From the NCBI GenBank assembly GCA_043497085.1, contig JBIEKI010000007.1: a stretch of 64,000 nucleotides of DNA, one strand, 5' to 3'. A model generated the notes under the pieces. That model ran no database searches, was not told where the DNA came from, and saw only the letters and a list, made by a program, of their open reading frames with translations. A program made the position numbers and the translations under genes. This DNA is from Thalassobacillus sp043497085. Its GTDB lineage: Bacteria; Bacillota; Bacilli; Bacillales; Halobacillaceae. Numbering within the stretch: position 1 is the first letter of the stretch; each line of letters opens with the position of its first letter. Below are positions 9,109 to 18,374 of the stretch, piece by piece.

Positions 9109-11016
9109 TTATTTAACCACAGTAAGTACTTTTTCGTTTGATGTGAAAGCCGCAGCTTCTTCAATAATGACTTCTTCGTAATCCCCGGCATTGGTAATGA
9201 TGACTGGTGTAATGGCAGACAAACCTTCATTTTCTATTAATTTAGCATCAAAATGGACCAGGCGATCACCTTTGTTAAATTCATCGCCTTCTTTTACGTG
9301 CAGCGTGAATGGTTTTCCTTCTAATTTAACGGTATCTAACCCGATATGAATCAGAAGCTCCACCCCAGTTTTAGAACGTAGGCCTATGGCGTGTTTGGTA
9401 GGAGCTACCATGACAATCGTTCCTTCAAAAGGTGCATAGACATTGGTATCAGATGGCTGGATAGCGATCCCCTGACCCATCGCACCAGAGCTGAATACTT
9501 CATCGGGCACTTCAGAAAGCGGAATGACTTGACCGGTTAGAGGAGCGGTTAATATTTCTTCGTTATTTTCAGGCTGATTTTGTTCTGGGGTGCTTGTCAT
9601 CTCCTCTTGCTCCTGTACAAGACTTTCATCTCCAGCTTCTTTCGCAGAGTCTTCCCCATAACCGAAAATTTGAATCAATACGACTGGAAGAATGATAGCA
9701 ATTAAAACGCCTAGCAGGATGCCCCATATGGAAAGGGGATAGGCATCATCGATTCCGTTTACTAAAGTTAATGGTCCTGGCAAACCCGCGTAGGCAAAAT
9801 AGTAGGGGTTGAAAAAGCTGGCAGCGATAGCACCGACGGCTCCGGAAATACAGCCAAATATAAACGGCTTCTTAAATCGTAGTGTGATCCCGTAAATAGA
9901 TGGTTCTGTAATACCGAATATACCGGTAATCCCTGCGGAAGTGCCGACTTTCCGTATCTCCCGGCTTTTTGTTTTGAGAATAACACCAAGCACTGCTCCT
10001 ACTTGTGCGATTACGGCGATTGTCTGATAGGCCTGGAATGAATCACGGCCATATAAATCGAAGTTGGCTAATACCATCGGTGTGATTCCCCAATGGACAC
10101 CGAAAATGACTAATACCTGCCAAAAGGCTCCAATAATTGCACCAGCTACAGCAGGGGCATTTTCTGCTAAAAGGTTGTAGCCATCGGCAATAGCGGTTGC
10201 TCCTAATGTGGTTACAGGACCGATCAATAGAATAGTTAAAGGAACCATAATCAGGATAGAAAAGAACGGAACAAATAAAGGACGGACAACTTCAGGCATT
10301 TTTTTATTTAAGAACCTTTCAAGATAGGAAAGGATCCAGACCAAAAATAGCGGTGGCAGTACGGAAGAAGTATAGACCGTTTCCGTTAAAGGGAGGCCCA
10401 GAAAAGTAAGGGTATTTCCTTCCGCAATTTGTGTCGCCATTTCTGACCATGTCGGGCTGACAAGCGCAGCACTACAGGCCACTGCAATGTAGATATTCGT
10501 TCTAAAATGCTTCGCTGCAGTCATTGCAATGAAAATAGGTAAAAATACAAATGGTGCCCAGGATATAAAACTCAATACTTGATAAGTGCCTGTATCTACG
10601 AAACGGTCCGAAAATAAATTGATTAAAATTAGTGTACCTTGCAAAATACCAGCGGCCGCTAATATGTAAATGAACGGTGCAAAAACAGCGGACATTGTTG
10701 CAATGACACGGTTTAATATCGTTCCTTTATTTTCCGCTGTTTCATCGGTTTCATCTACATTAGTCATTCTAGCAAATTCTTCGTATACCTCACCTACATG
10801 CTGACCTATGACAACCTGGAATTGTCCATTATTTTCTACGACTGTAATGACTCCGGGCATAGCTGAAACCTTTGCTTTGGCTTCTGGCTTGGAGCGTTTT
10901 AACACTAACCGCAATCTTGTTGCACAGCGGGAAACTCCAATAACATTTTCTTCACCGCCTACAGCTTCTAAAACATCTTTTGCCAATTTAGGATAATCTC
11001 TCACTTTTTCTGCCAA
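9109..11016 (-). CDS. bglP: PTS beta-glucoside transporter, IIBCA
   Basis: A 635-residue membrane permease that imports and phosphorylates beta-glucosides. Domains in order: EIIB (residues 1-90) with phosphorylated C31 in SRCATRLRL; EIIC with about ten membrane segments (100-460) containing GITEPSIYGI; an acidic linker (~465-500); and EIIA (500-635) with H557 in LLIHIGLDTV. The start is TTG at 11016 after GGGAGGG. It heads a two-gene operon with the 6-phospho-beta-glucosidase and is divergent from a GntR/UTRA regulator. Its promoter contains an operator palindrome and a cre-like site. The symbol is by family; exact sugar preference (cellobiose, salicin, arbutin) is not determined. Confidence 0.9.
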   Translation of the reverse strand: MAEKVRDYPKLAKDVLEAVGGEENVIGVSRCATRLRLVLKRSKPEAKAKVSAMPGVITVVENNGQFQVVIGQHVGEVYEEFARMTNVDETDETAENKGTILNRVIATMSAVFAPFIYILAAAGILQGTLILINLFSDRFVDTGTYQVLSFISWAPFVFLPIFIAMTAAKHFRTNIYIAVACSAALVSPTWSEMATQIAEGNTLTFLGLPLTETVYTSSVLPPLFLVWILSYLERFLNKKMPEVVRPLFVPFFSILIMVPLTILLIGPVTTLGATAIADGYNLLAENAPAVAGAIIGAFWQVLVIFGVHWGITPMVLANFDLYGRDSFQAYQTIAVIAQVGAVLGVILKTKSREIRKVGTSAGITGIFGITEPSIYGITLRFKKPFIFGCISGAVGAIAASFFNPYYFAYAGLPGPLTLVNGIDDAYPLSIWGILLGVLIAIILPVVLIQIFGYGEDSAKEAGDESLVQEQEEMTSTPEQNQPENNEEILTAPLTGQVIPLSEVPDEVFSSGAMGQGIAIQPSDTNVYAPFEGTIVMVAPTKHAIGLRSKTGVELLIHIGLDTVKLEGKPFTLHVKEGDEFNKGDRLVHFDAKLIENEGLSAITPVIITNAGDYEEVIIEEAAAFTSNEKVLTVVK

Positions 11017-11035
11017 TATAAACCCTCCCTTATTT

Positions 11036-11050
11036 GCTATACGCTTACAT
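11036..11050 (-). promoter_or_regulatory. cre-like catabolite repression site
   Basis: On the minus strand ATGTAAGCGTATAGC matches the left half of the CcpA cre consensus (WTGNAANCG) but misses the terminal C and W. It overlaps the expected start of transcription of the bglP operon, where CcpA would repress. Confidence 0.4.
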
Positions 11051-11077
11051 TATAATTGTATCGATACAATTTATCAA
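11049..11077 (-). promoter_or_regulatory. SigA promoter of the bglP operon with operator in the spacer
   Basis: On the minus strand TTGATA, a 17-base spacer and TATAAT form a near-ideal promoter. The spacer is almost entirely the 16-bp palindrome ATTGTATCGATACAAT (11055-11070), the likely binding site of the divergent GntR/UTRA regulator; binding there would block RNA polymerase directly. A half-site GATACAAT recurs at 11101-11108. Confidence 0.75.
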
Positions 11078-11140
11078 TAACCAAATAAAAAAATAGGTAT
11101 GATACAATTTGATTGAATGAGCTTTTAGGAGGGGGTATGC

Positions 11141-11146
11141 TATAAT
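11141..11146 (+). promoter_or_regulatory. Extended -10 element of the GntR regulator gene
   Basis: TGCTATAATGG is an extended -10 box 33 bases before the regulator start. No clear -35 is seen. The half operator at 11101-11108 lies just upstream, which allows autoregulation. Confidence 0.5.
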
Positions 11147-11179
11147 GGTCTAAGAAAATTAAAGATAAGAGGTATGTTT

Positions 11180-11890
11180 ATGTTGAAATATCAGCAAATT
11201 GCCGAAGAAATTGAAAAATATATTGAAGAAAATGAACTGCAGCAAGGGGAAAAGCTTCCGGTCCTGGATACATTAATGAGCCAGTTTGACGCCAGCAAGA
11301 GTACCGTGACCAAGTCATTGGATTTATTGGAGAAAAAAGGCGTCGTCTTCCAGGTCAGAGGCAGTGGTATTTTTGTGAGAAGGCACAAAAGGAAAGGGTA
11401 TATCAGTTTACTTTCCAACCAAGAATTCAAAAAAGATTTAGAAGAATCTCACTTAACTTCTGATGTTATTGAGCTGGACGTGAGAAAACCGACAGCCGAA
11501 GCTGCCCGCAACTTGAATCTTGAACTGGATGATGACGTTTATTATGTGAAAAGAGTCCGCTACATCAATGGGCAGACGCTGTGTTTGGAAGAATCATTCT
11601 TTAATAAATCGATTGTTACCTACTTGAATAAAGAAATCGTTTCCGAATCCATTTTTAACTATATTCGCGAAGGGCTAGGGTTGAAGGTCGGGTTTTCGGA
11701 TATGTATCTTCATGTAGGCAAACTCACAGAGAAAGAGGCGGCATATCTCGGGCTTGAAGAAGGAGCGCCAAAACTGGATGTGGAGACGTTGTTTCATTTG
11801 ACCAACGGGCAGCCGTTCGATTTTTCAATTGTTACTTATAATTACGAGCAATCTCAATTTTTCCTCCAAGCAAATAGCCAGTTATTGTAG
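11180..11890 (+). CDS. GntR-family (UTRA) regulator of the bgl operon
   Basis: A 236-residue regulator with an N-terminal winged helix-turn-helix (residues 1-70, KYQQIAEEIEKYI, KSTVTKSLDLLEKKGVV) and a C-terminal UTRA effector domain (YVKRVRYINGQTLCLEESFF, IFNYIREGLG). Such proteins usually bind phosphosugars and release DNA. It is divergent from the beta-glucoside PTS operon, whose promoter carries a matching palindrome, so repression relieved by a phosphorylated beta-glucoside is inferred. ATG 11180 is preferred over ATG 11174 because AAGATAAGAGG ends only one base before the latter. Confidence 0.85.
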   Translation: MLKYQQIAEEIEKYIEENELQQGEKLPVLDTLMSQFDASKSTVTKSLDLLEKKGVVFQVRGSGIFVRRHKRKGYISLLSNQEFKKDLEESHLTSDVIELDVRKPTAEAARNLNLELDDDVYYVKRVRYINGQTLCLEESFFNKSIVTYLNKEIVSESIFNYIREGLGLKVGFSDMYLHVGKLTEKEAAYLGLEEGAPKLDVETLFHLTNGQPFDFSIVTYNYEQSQFFLQANSQLL

Positions 11891-12087
11891 CGACAAATGC
11901 GAGAGCTTTTCAAAAAGCACATTTTTAGAAGGATAAGAGGGAAAGATTCCATGATTAAATTAGTTTTAACTCACCCGTTTCAGGCTCTCTATTATTAGGG
12001 GGTCTTTTTTATTGGAGATATAACCCATAAATGGAAATAGATGTTACACTTCTCAGGTGAGCAACTGTTGAAAAGGGAGTGTTAGTT

Positions 12088-12696
12088 TTGAAAAAAATCT
12101 ATGGGTTATGGGCAGGGATCATCCTGTTGGTGCTTGCTGCCGGGTGCGCTAAAGCTGAAAGTGACGAAGTGACGATACAAAAGAACCCGGAATCTGACTA
12201 TCAAAAAACATTTCAGGACCTTGCGCTAGGCGAGTTAAATGAATACGAGATCCAGTTTCCAAAGGATGCAGATTTGGAAGGAGAAATTTTTGTAGAGGTT
12301 TATGAAAATGGAGTAATGCAAGAAAACACTAGTTCTTTATCACTGGATTGGGAGGAAAAAGAGCAAGAAGGCACCTTTGGCGTGGGTTATGTCACATCTC
12401 CAATGGAGGAGCCTAGTATGCTCCTGTTTAGTCAGAGTGGCACACTGAGAACCCAGCAGTTAGAGGAAACCAAGTGGAAAGAGTTAAGTATCAGAGGCTG
12501 GCAGGATGCCGTTAATGGAGATGAATTGACCTTAAAGCATGGCAAGGAATATATTTTAGGGGCTTATAAAGGAACGACGGGCAACGAAACGAGAATGTAT
12601 GATTTAACGGCCGAAGAAGAGTTAGAAGAGATGCTGAATGAACATGAATTAGTTTTATTATTCAAAATAAGAATCGATGAAAATGAGCAAAATTAG
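12088..12696 (+). CDS. Putative lipoprotein of unknown function
   Basis: A 202-residue protein with a signal peptide and lipobox LAAGC, cut before C21 and lipid-anchored to the outer face of the membrane. The rest is an acidic soluble domain with no family recognised; the C-terminal stretch LTAEEELEEMLNEHELVLLF may be helical. TTG 12088 is preferred as start because AAAAGGGAGT lies 8-17 bases upstream, while GTG 12079 falls inside that site. It lies between the bgl and mtl clusters, and no functional link is visible. Confidence 0.7.
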   Translation: MKKIYGLWAGIILLVLAAGCAKAESDEVTIQKNPESDYQKTFQDLALGELNEYEIQFPKDADLEGEIFVEVYENGVMQENTSSLSLDWEEKEQEGTFGVGYVTSPMEEPSMLLFSQSGTLRTQQLEETKWKELSIRGWQDAVNGDELTLKHGKEYILGAYKGTTGNETRMYDLTAEEELEEMLNEHELVLLFKIRIDENEQN

Positions 12697-12800
12697 AAAC
12701 ATAAACAGACTGTTTTAATTATGACATCTTAGCTTGATGGGAGTTCAGCATAACCTCTCACTCCTATAGCATAGTAGACCAAATCAGAGAAACAATAGGT

Positions 12801-12869
12801 TTGTCATCACCTGTGCGACAAAGTTAGTTTTCATTGTCATTGAATGCGCCTACATTACTCCTCTATGAT
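12801..12869 (+). promoter_or_regulatory. mtlA promoter with upstream dyad
   Basis: TTGAAT (12840-12845), an 18-base spacer and TATGAT (12864-12869) form a SigA-type promoter. Immediately upstream are TTGTCA at 12834-12839 and an inverted pair TTGTC (12801-12805)/GACAA (12817-12821). Similar TTGTC-type dyads upstream of the -35 are reported for MtlR-activated mannitol promoters of Bacillus; MtlR binding here is inferred. Confidence 0.5.
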
Positions 12870-12870
12870 T

Positions 12871-12886
12871 AAGTTAGAACGAACTT
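12871..12886. repeat. Dyad in the mtlA leader
   Basis: AAGTT-AGAACG-AACTT is an inverted repeat just downstream of the -10 box and ~30 bases before mtlA. It may be a second regulatory site or a small leader hairpin. Confidence 0.35.
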
Positions 12887-12917
12887 ATGATTATTTTTTT
12901 TGAAAGGAAGGGTATAA

Positions 12918-14846
12918 ATGGCGCAATCAAATATTAAAGTTGCGGTACAGAAGTTTGGTAACTTCCTCAGTTCGATGGTTTTGCCGAACATTGGCGCTTT
13001 CATTGCGTGGGGACTGATCACGGCACTATTCATTCCGACCGGTTTCTTTCCAAATGAAAAGCTTGCTGAATTAGTTGGTCCGATGGTTACCTATCTCTTG
13101 CCGCTGTTGATCGGTTATACAGGAGGTAAGCTGGTTCATGACCAACGTGGCGGTGTAGTAGGTGCGATTGCAACGATGGGTGTGATCGTCGGAGCTCCTG
13201 ATACGCCTATGTTTATGGGTGCCATGGTCATGGGACCGCTTGGGGCACTCGCCATTAAGAAATTTGACCAGGCGATTGATGGAAAAATCAGATCCGGGTT
13301 TGAGATGCTTGTTAACAACTTCTCTGCTGGTATCATAGGTGGCATTCTTGCGATTCTTGCCTACTTAGGCGTAGGACCGGCGGTTGAAGGTTTCACCGAT
13401 ATCCTTGTGGTTGGTGTCGACTGGTTAATAGGTGCTGGACTACTTCCTCTGACCAGTATTCTGATTGAACCTGCAAAAATTCTTTTCTTAAATAACGCAA
13501 TCAATCACGGGGTCCTATCACCAATCGGTCTGGATCAGGCGCAAGAGACTGGTAAGTCGATCCTTTTCCTTCTAGAGGCTAACCCGGGACCAGGTCTTGG
13601 TGTATTGTTGGCTTTCATGTTGTTTGGAAGAGGAACAGCAAAACAGTCAGCTCCAGGTGCAGCGCTTATTCACTTTCTTGGTGGTATTCACGAAATTTAC
13701 TTCCCTTATGTACTAATGAGACCTATGTTGATTCTGTCGGTCATTCTTGGTGGCATGAGCGGCGTTTTCACACTGGTACTTCTAGGTGGAGGGCTGGGAG
13801 CACCTGCCTCCCCAGGTAGTATCCTGGCGATTTCAGCTGTTACCCCCCCTCAGCCAATGGTTTATGTAGCAAACTTTGCAGCGGTTATTGTAGCTACAGC
13901 TGTTTCCTTTATCGTTTCTGCTGTTGTCCTTAAAACAGGCAAGCAACAGGATGAGGATATCAATGAAGCTACTCAGAAGATGGAACAAATGAAAGGTAAG
14001 AAAAGCTCTGTTGCCGGAAATGTGGCCGAAAAAGAAACAACCGTTCATAACGGAGAGTTCCCACAGGAAGTCAACAAGATTATTTTTGCCTGTGATGCCG
14101 GTATGGGATCAAGTGCAATGGGGGCATCCCTGCTGAAAAAGAAAGTAAAAGAAGCTGATCTTGAAGTATCGGTAACTAATACAGCAATCAGTAATATTCC
14201 GCAGGATACAGATATCGTCATCACGCAGAAAGAATTAACCCCTCGCGCGAAGGGGAAAATGCCGAATGCTTATCATATTTCTGTCGATAACTTCTTATCA
14301 AGCCCTGAGTATGATAAATTGATCGCGAGTCTGCAAAATAAAATAACAGAAGAGCAGGCAGAACTTGTGGAGGAATCCCAAGAAGATGCGGGAGCCGTAG
14401 AGTCTGACACACATGAAGATGATGATTTATTATTGGAAGAGAACATCTTCATTGGTAAGGAATTTTCTACAAAAGAAGAAGCGATCCGTTTTGCCGGAGA
14501 GGCGTTAGTCAAAGCCGGTTATGTAAAAGACAGCTATGTTGATGCGATGGTGGAAAGGGAAGAAATCACTTCCACTTATATGGGCAATAACGTAGCAATT
14601 CCTCATGGGACAGAAGAAGCAAAGAAAGCCGTACTCAAATCAGGATTTACGGTTATCCAAGTGCCAAATGGGGTTGATTTTGACGGAGAGCAAGCCAAAA
14701 TGATCTTTGGTATCGCCGGAAAAGATGGCACACACCTTGAAATCCTCTCAGGCATTGCAGTAATCTGTTCTGAACAGGAAAATGTCGACCAGATGGTTCA
14801 GGCAACGACTGCAAAAGAAATTAAGGACATCATTAACAGCAAATAA
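12918..14846 (+). CDS. mtlA: PTS mannitol transporter, IICBA
   Basis: A 642-residue membrane permease that imports mannitol as mannitol 1-phosphate. EIIC (residues 1-345) starts with the typical FLSSMVLPNIGAFIAWGLIT and includes FLGGIHEIYFPYVLM; EIIB (~380-470) has C392 in ACDAGMGSSAMG; a linker rich in E and D follows; EIIA (~505-642) has H563 in VAIPHGTEEAK. Many Bacilli encode EIIA separately as MtlF; here it is fused, and no mtlF is seen. It heads the mtlA-mtlR-mtlD gene set. Confidence 0.95.
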   Translation: MAQSNIKVAVQKFGNFLSSMVLPNIGAFIAWGLITALFIPTGFFPNEKLAELVGPMVTYLLPLLIGYTGGKLVHDQRGGVVGAIATMGVIVGAPDTPMFMGAMVMGPLGALAIKKFDQAIDGKIRSGFEMLVNNFSAGIIGGILAILAYLGVGPAVEGFTDILVVGVDWLIGAGLLPLTSILIEPAKILFLNNAINHGVLSPIGLDQAQETGKSILFLLEANPGPGLGVLLAFMLFGRGTAKQSAPGAALIHFLGGIHEIYFPYVLMRPMLILSVILGGMSGVFTLVLLGGGLGAPASPGSILAISAVTPPQPMVYVANFAAVIVATAVSFIVSAVVLKTGKQQDEDINEATQKMEQMKGKKSSVAGNVAEKETTVHNGEFPQEVNKIIFACDAGMGSSAMGASLLKKKVKEADLEVSVTNTAISNIPQDTDIVITQKELTPRAKGKMPNAYHISVDNFLSSPEYDKLIASLQNKITEEQAELVEESQEDAGAVESDTHEDDDLLLEENIFIGKEFSTKEEAIRFAGEALVKAGYVKDSYVDAMVEREEITSTYMGNNVAIPHGTEEAKKAVLKSGFTVIQVPNGVDFDGEQAKMIFGIAGKDGTHLEILSGIAVICSEQENVDQMVQATTAKEIKDIINSK

Positions 14847-14946
14847 TTGTGGTTAGAAAGGCGGGATGATTCCTGCCTTTCTGCTGTTGCTTTCCATGCT
14901 TTTTCTCTTAAAAGAGGGACATCAAAAAATGAAATGAGTGAGATGT

Positions 14947-17040
14947 ATGTTTATTACCTCAAGGGAAAAATCCATCATTGATTTAATTGTCCGAACATCG
15001 GGAAATCATACGGTTCATTCTCTTTCTTCGTTCCTGAATGTGAGCGTGAGAACGATTCAAAGAGACCTGAAATCAATTGAAAAGGTCTTACAGCAATTTG
15101 AGTTGGAATTGAACCGTACTGCGGAAGATGGTCTTTTTATCGATGGTAAAAACGAACAGATTTTCAGGCTCATACAGACATTGACCGGTGTCGATCCTAC
15201 CGATGAAACACCCGAAGAAAGAAAGCTGAGATTGCTTATTACTTTGCTGCATGAAGGTCCTTTAATAAAAAAACAAGTGCTCGCCAACGAGCTTGGTGTA
15301 AGCGGCGCAACATTATCTACCTATCTGGATGAACTTTCGGACTGGTTAAAAAAGTTTTCGATTACTCTTACAAGAAAAAGAGGCGTAGGAGTCGAGCTGA
15401 TTGCAGATGAAGCGAATAAACGGCATGCACTTGCCAGCTACTTCTTAGTCTATTTTTACGAAGAGTTAATCGAAAATTTGTATTTACTGGAACAAGAAGA
15501 GGAGAAGAAGGAGAAAATACTGGGATATTTTTCTCCGGAATATTTATTAATGATAGACAAGCTGGTTAATCAAAAAATCAATAAAGGCCAAACAAGATTA
15601 GCCGATAGTGATTATATCGGACTTATTGTTCATATTTGCCTGACAATCCAGCGCACCCAGAATAATTTTTTGCTGCCAGAAGATTATCAGGCAGCAAAGG
15701 AAGATACAAATGAATTTCAATTAATTCAAATGATAGGCCGGGAGCTGAAAGAAAATCTTTCGATTCCAATCACCACTAGCGATGTCCATTTTTTAACGAT
15801 TATATTAAGAGGTTCAAAAGTGCACGCTACTGATGTCTTATATTATGACAGTGTACTGCTTGGAAAGTTGATTAAAAATGTCATCAAGGATGTTTCTTCG
15901 ATGCTGCATGTAGATTTATCCGATGACTTTTCTTTATTTCAAGGATTATTGGCACACATGGAGCCATCGATATTTCGCTTGAAACAACAGCTGGAGTTAT
16001 TTAACCCACTGACAGAAGAAATAAAAAGGAAATATCCGGTCTTATTCATGGCGGTTAAAAAAGCCCTGGAAAAAGAATTTAAGGATATTGATTTTCCCGA
16101 TGATGAAATTGCCTTTATCGTTTTGCACTTTGGTTCAGCGTTGCTGATGCAGGAAGAGAAAGTGAAAATTAAAGCAGTAATTGTCTGCCCTACAGGTATC
16201 GGTGCTTCTAAGATGCTGGCAAGCCGTATTCAAAAAGAACTGACAGAGATCACAGATGTTGAGATTTTATCGATTAAAGATTTTCAAACAGCAAATCTCG
16301 ATGACTATGAGCTTGTGATTTCAACTGTCAGACTCCCTTTTACGAATATTGACTACATTCTTGTTAGTCCGTTGTTAAGTGAGAAGGACATCGGGTTTAT
16401 CCAGAGTTATCTGGAAAATAATCTGGAAAAGCTGACAAGCAAAAATCAGTATTTAAACCCTGGTGCCCGGCAGGATACCCCGCCTAAAACAGAAACAAAC
16501 CAGCAGGATGTAAAGAGTCTCTTGCAGGAAATAAAAGACGTTCAATCCAGTATGGATGCCATCCTAAAAAATCTGAGTGTATACCGGATGCAGACAGATG
16601 GAGATCACTGGGGGGTTTTAGGGGAAATGGTGGAACAGGCAGAACAGGAAGGGCTTCTCACAGATGCCCTTAATGTCATGCACCAGCTTAAAGAAAGAGA
16701 GCGGAAAGGTGGACTCGGTATCCCGAATACGAATATGGGGCTCTTTCATTGTCGTGATGAAGGTATCCATGAGCTTATCTTTCGAGTATCCCATTTAGAG
16801 CAGCCCTGTGAGATCAAGGGGATGGATGGCCAGCCCATGCAAATGAAGAACCTCCTTCTAATGCTGGCTCCTGAAAACTTGAGTAACCGGGAACAGGAAA
16901 TCTTAAGTCTCATCAGTACCAGCTTGATAGAAAGTGATGTAGCCATGATGATCTTCTCTTCTTCTAATGAAGCAATGATTCGAAAAAAGCTGGAAGATTT
17001 ATTTCTGGTCTATCTGAAAAATAATTTGATAAAGGAATGA
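14947..17040 (+). CDS. mtlR: Mannitol operon transcriptional activator (BglG/LicR type)
   Basis: A ~697-residue multidomain regulator: an N-terminal HTH pair (VHSLSSFLNVSVRTIQRDLK), two PRD domains with phosphorylatable histidines (for example VHICL near 230, and FIVLHFG near 395), an EIIB-like domain with the active cysteine in VCPTGIGASKML (~415), and a C-terminal EIIA-like domain with GIPNTNMGLFHCRDEGIHELIF. PTS phosphorylation state controls DNA binding at the mtlA promoter. ATG 14947 gives the natural N-terminus; GTG 14938 is a poorer start. It lies between mtlA and mtlD, and its stop overlaps the mtlD start region, indicating co-translation. Confidence 0.93.
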   Translation: MFITSREKSIIDLIVRTSGNHTVHSLSSFLNVSVRTIQRDLKSIEKVLQQFELELNRTAEDGLFIDGKNEQIFRLIQTLTGVDPTDETPEERKLRLLITLLHEGPLIKKQVLANELGVSGATLSTYLDELSDWLKKFSITLTRKRGVGVELIADEANKRHALASYFLVYFYEELIENLYLLEQEEEKKEKILGYFSPEYLLMIDKLVNQKINKGQTRLADSDYIGLIVHICLTIQRTQNNFLLPEDYQAAKEDTNEFQLIQMIGRELKENLSIPITTSDVHFLTIILRGSKVHATDVLYYDSVLLGKLIKNVIKDVSSMLHVDLSDDFSLFQGLLAHMEPSIFRLKQQLELFNPLTEEIKRKYPVLFMAVKKALEKEFKDIDFPDDEIAFIVLHFGSALLMQEEKVKIKAVIVCPTGIGASKMLASRIQKELTEITDVEILSIKDFQTANLDDYELVISTVRLPFTNIDYILVSPLLSEKDIGFIQSYLENNLEKLTSKNQYLNPGARQDTPPKTETNQQDVKSLLQEIKDVQSSMDAILKNLSVYRMQTDGDHWGVLGEMVEQAEQEGLLTDALNVMHQLKERERKGGLGIPNTNMGLFHCRDEGIHELIFRVSHLEQPCEIKGMDGQPMQMKNLLLMLAPENLSNREQEILSLISTSLIESDVAMMIFSSSNEAMIRKKLEDLFLVYLKNNLIKE

Positions 17041-17042
17041 TG

Positions 17043-18191
17043 ATGGTGAAGCAAACGGTTCATTTTGGAGCAGGAAACATTGGCAGAGGTTTTATAGGCG
17101 CGCTATTTTCCCAGTCTGGTTACCATGTAACATTTGTAGATATCGCCGACCAGATCATCAATAAATTAAATGAAGAACGAAGCTATCAGGTTAAATTAGC
17201 GACCGAACAGCAAGAGACCGTAGCTGTCGAAAATGTTTCTGGATTAAATAATAGCAGTCAGGAAGACGAAGTGGTAGAAGCGATTAAAAATGCAGCCTAC
17301 CTGACGACAGCGATCGGACCGAACATTTTGCCGAAGATAGCACCATTGATTGCCCGCGGAATTTCTGAACGCATCAATACAACTGATGAAAAACTCTATA
17401 TCATTGCTTGCGAAAACCAAATCGGAGCAACAGCATTGTTAAGAGATTATGTATTCGATCATCTGGACGATGAAATGAAAGGAAAGATCGAAGGAAGGGT
17501 CTATTTCTTTAATTCGGCTGTTGACCGTATCGTGCCAATTCAGGATCAGGATTCCTTAGATGTCCTTGTCGAACCATATTATGAGTGGGTGGTGGAAACA
17601 AAAGAATCTATTCCACCTGTAAAAGGAATGAAGATTGTAGAGGATCTTGCTCCTTTCATTGAACGAAAGCTATTTACGGTCAACACAGGACATGCGGTTA
17701 TTGCGTATCTTGGTTATCTTGCCGGGAAAGAGACCATTGACGAGACCCTCTCGGATGAAGAAGTTGCCAATCAAGTCAGGGAAACACTAAAAGAGACTGG
17801 ATCCTACCTGATCAATGAATACGGTCTCGATAAAAACGACCATTTAAACTATATCAACAAGAATATTGAACGCTTCAAAAATCCTTATCTCAATGATAAC
17901 GTGACAAGAGTAGCACGCGCTCCAATGAGGAAGCTTGGACCGGAAGACCGGTTAATTCGTCCGGCCACACAGGCGCAAAAAGCAGGTTTGTCCTATACAA
18001 ACCTGGCTAAAGCGATCGCAGCAGCGTTATTGTTTGATCACCCCGAGGACGAAGAAGCTATGAATATCCAGCAAATGATCGAAGAGCACGGTGCTGCTTA
18101 TGTTTTGAAAGAAGTAAGTAAGCTGAAAGAAGACAGTGAGATCACCAAAGAAGTAGTCCGTCGCTATGAAGAATTAAAAAGTAAACAGTAA
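17043..18191 (+). CDS. mtlD: Mannitol-1-phosphate 5-dehydrogenase
   Basis: A 382-residue cytoplasmic NAD-dependent enzyme converting mannitol 1-phosphate to fructose 6-phosphate. The N-terminus has the Rossmann motif HFGAGNIGRGFIG. The conserved NTGHAVIAYLGYLAG segment and the ENQIGATA region match the polyol dehydrogenase family, and the length is typical. ATGATGATGGTG offers several starts; 17043 is chosen because AAAGGA ends 6 bases before it. The gene overlaps the end of mtlR within ATGA and is followed by a strong terminator. Confidence 0.95.
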   Translation: MVKQTVHFGAGNIGRGFIGALFSQSGYHVTFVDIADQIINKLNEERSYQVKLATEQQETVAVENVSGLNNSSQEDEVVEAIKNAAYLTTAIGPNILPKIAPLIARGISERINTTDEKLYIIACENQIGATALLRDYVFDHLDDEMKGKIEGRVYFFNSAVDRIVPIQDQDSLDVLVEPYYEWVVETKESIPPVKGMKIVEDLAPFIERKLFTVNTGHAVIAYLGYLAGKETIDETLSDEEVANQVRETLKETGSYLINEYGLDKNDHLNYINKNIERFKNPYLNDNVTRVARAPMRKLGPEDRLIRPATQAQKAGLSYTNLAKAIAAALLFDHPEDEEAMNIQQMIEEHGAAYVLKEVSKLKEDSEITKEVVRRYEELKSKQ

Positions 18192-18197
18192 CTAGTT

Positions 18198-18236
18198 GGA
18201 GCCTGATTTATAAACAAATCAGGCTCCTTTTCTTTT
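18198..18236 (+). terminator. Terminator of the mtl operon
   Basis: A perfect 12-bp stem, GGAGCCTGATTT against AAATCAGGCTCC, is followed by TTTTCTTTT. Confidence 0.9.
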
Positions 18237-18374
18237 ATCTGATAATCAGAGGGGTGAAAGTTTAAGTAAGGGAAGTATTGAAACTAATCCCTAATCTGTT
18301 TCGTATGTAAATATAACCTTCCGTTTATGCGACTGAAGTCTGGAAACGTAAACGGATATAAAAGGGGGCTTGTT

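Noticed and set aside
11951..11998. 15-codon peptide MIKLVLTHPFQALYY after the bgl regulator
   Set aside because: A weak ribosome binding site is present, but there is no gene or attenuator structure it would lead; too short to support.
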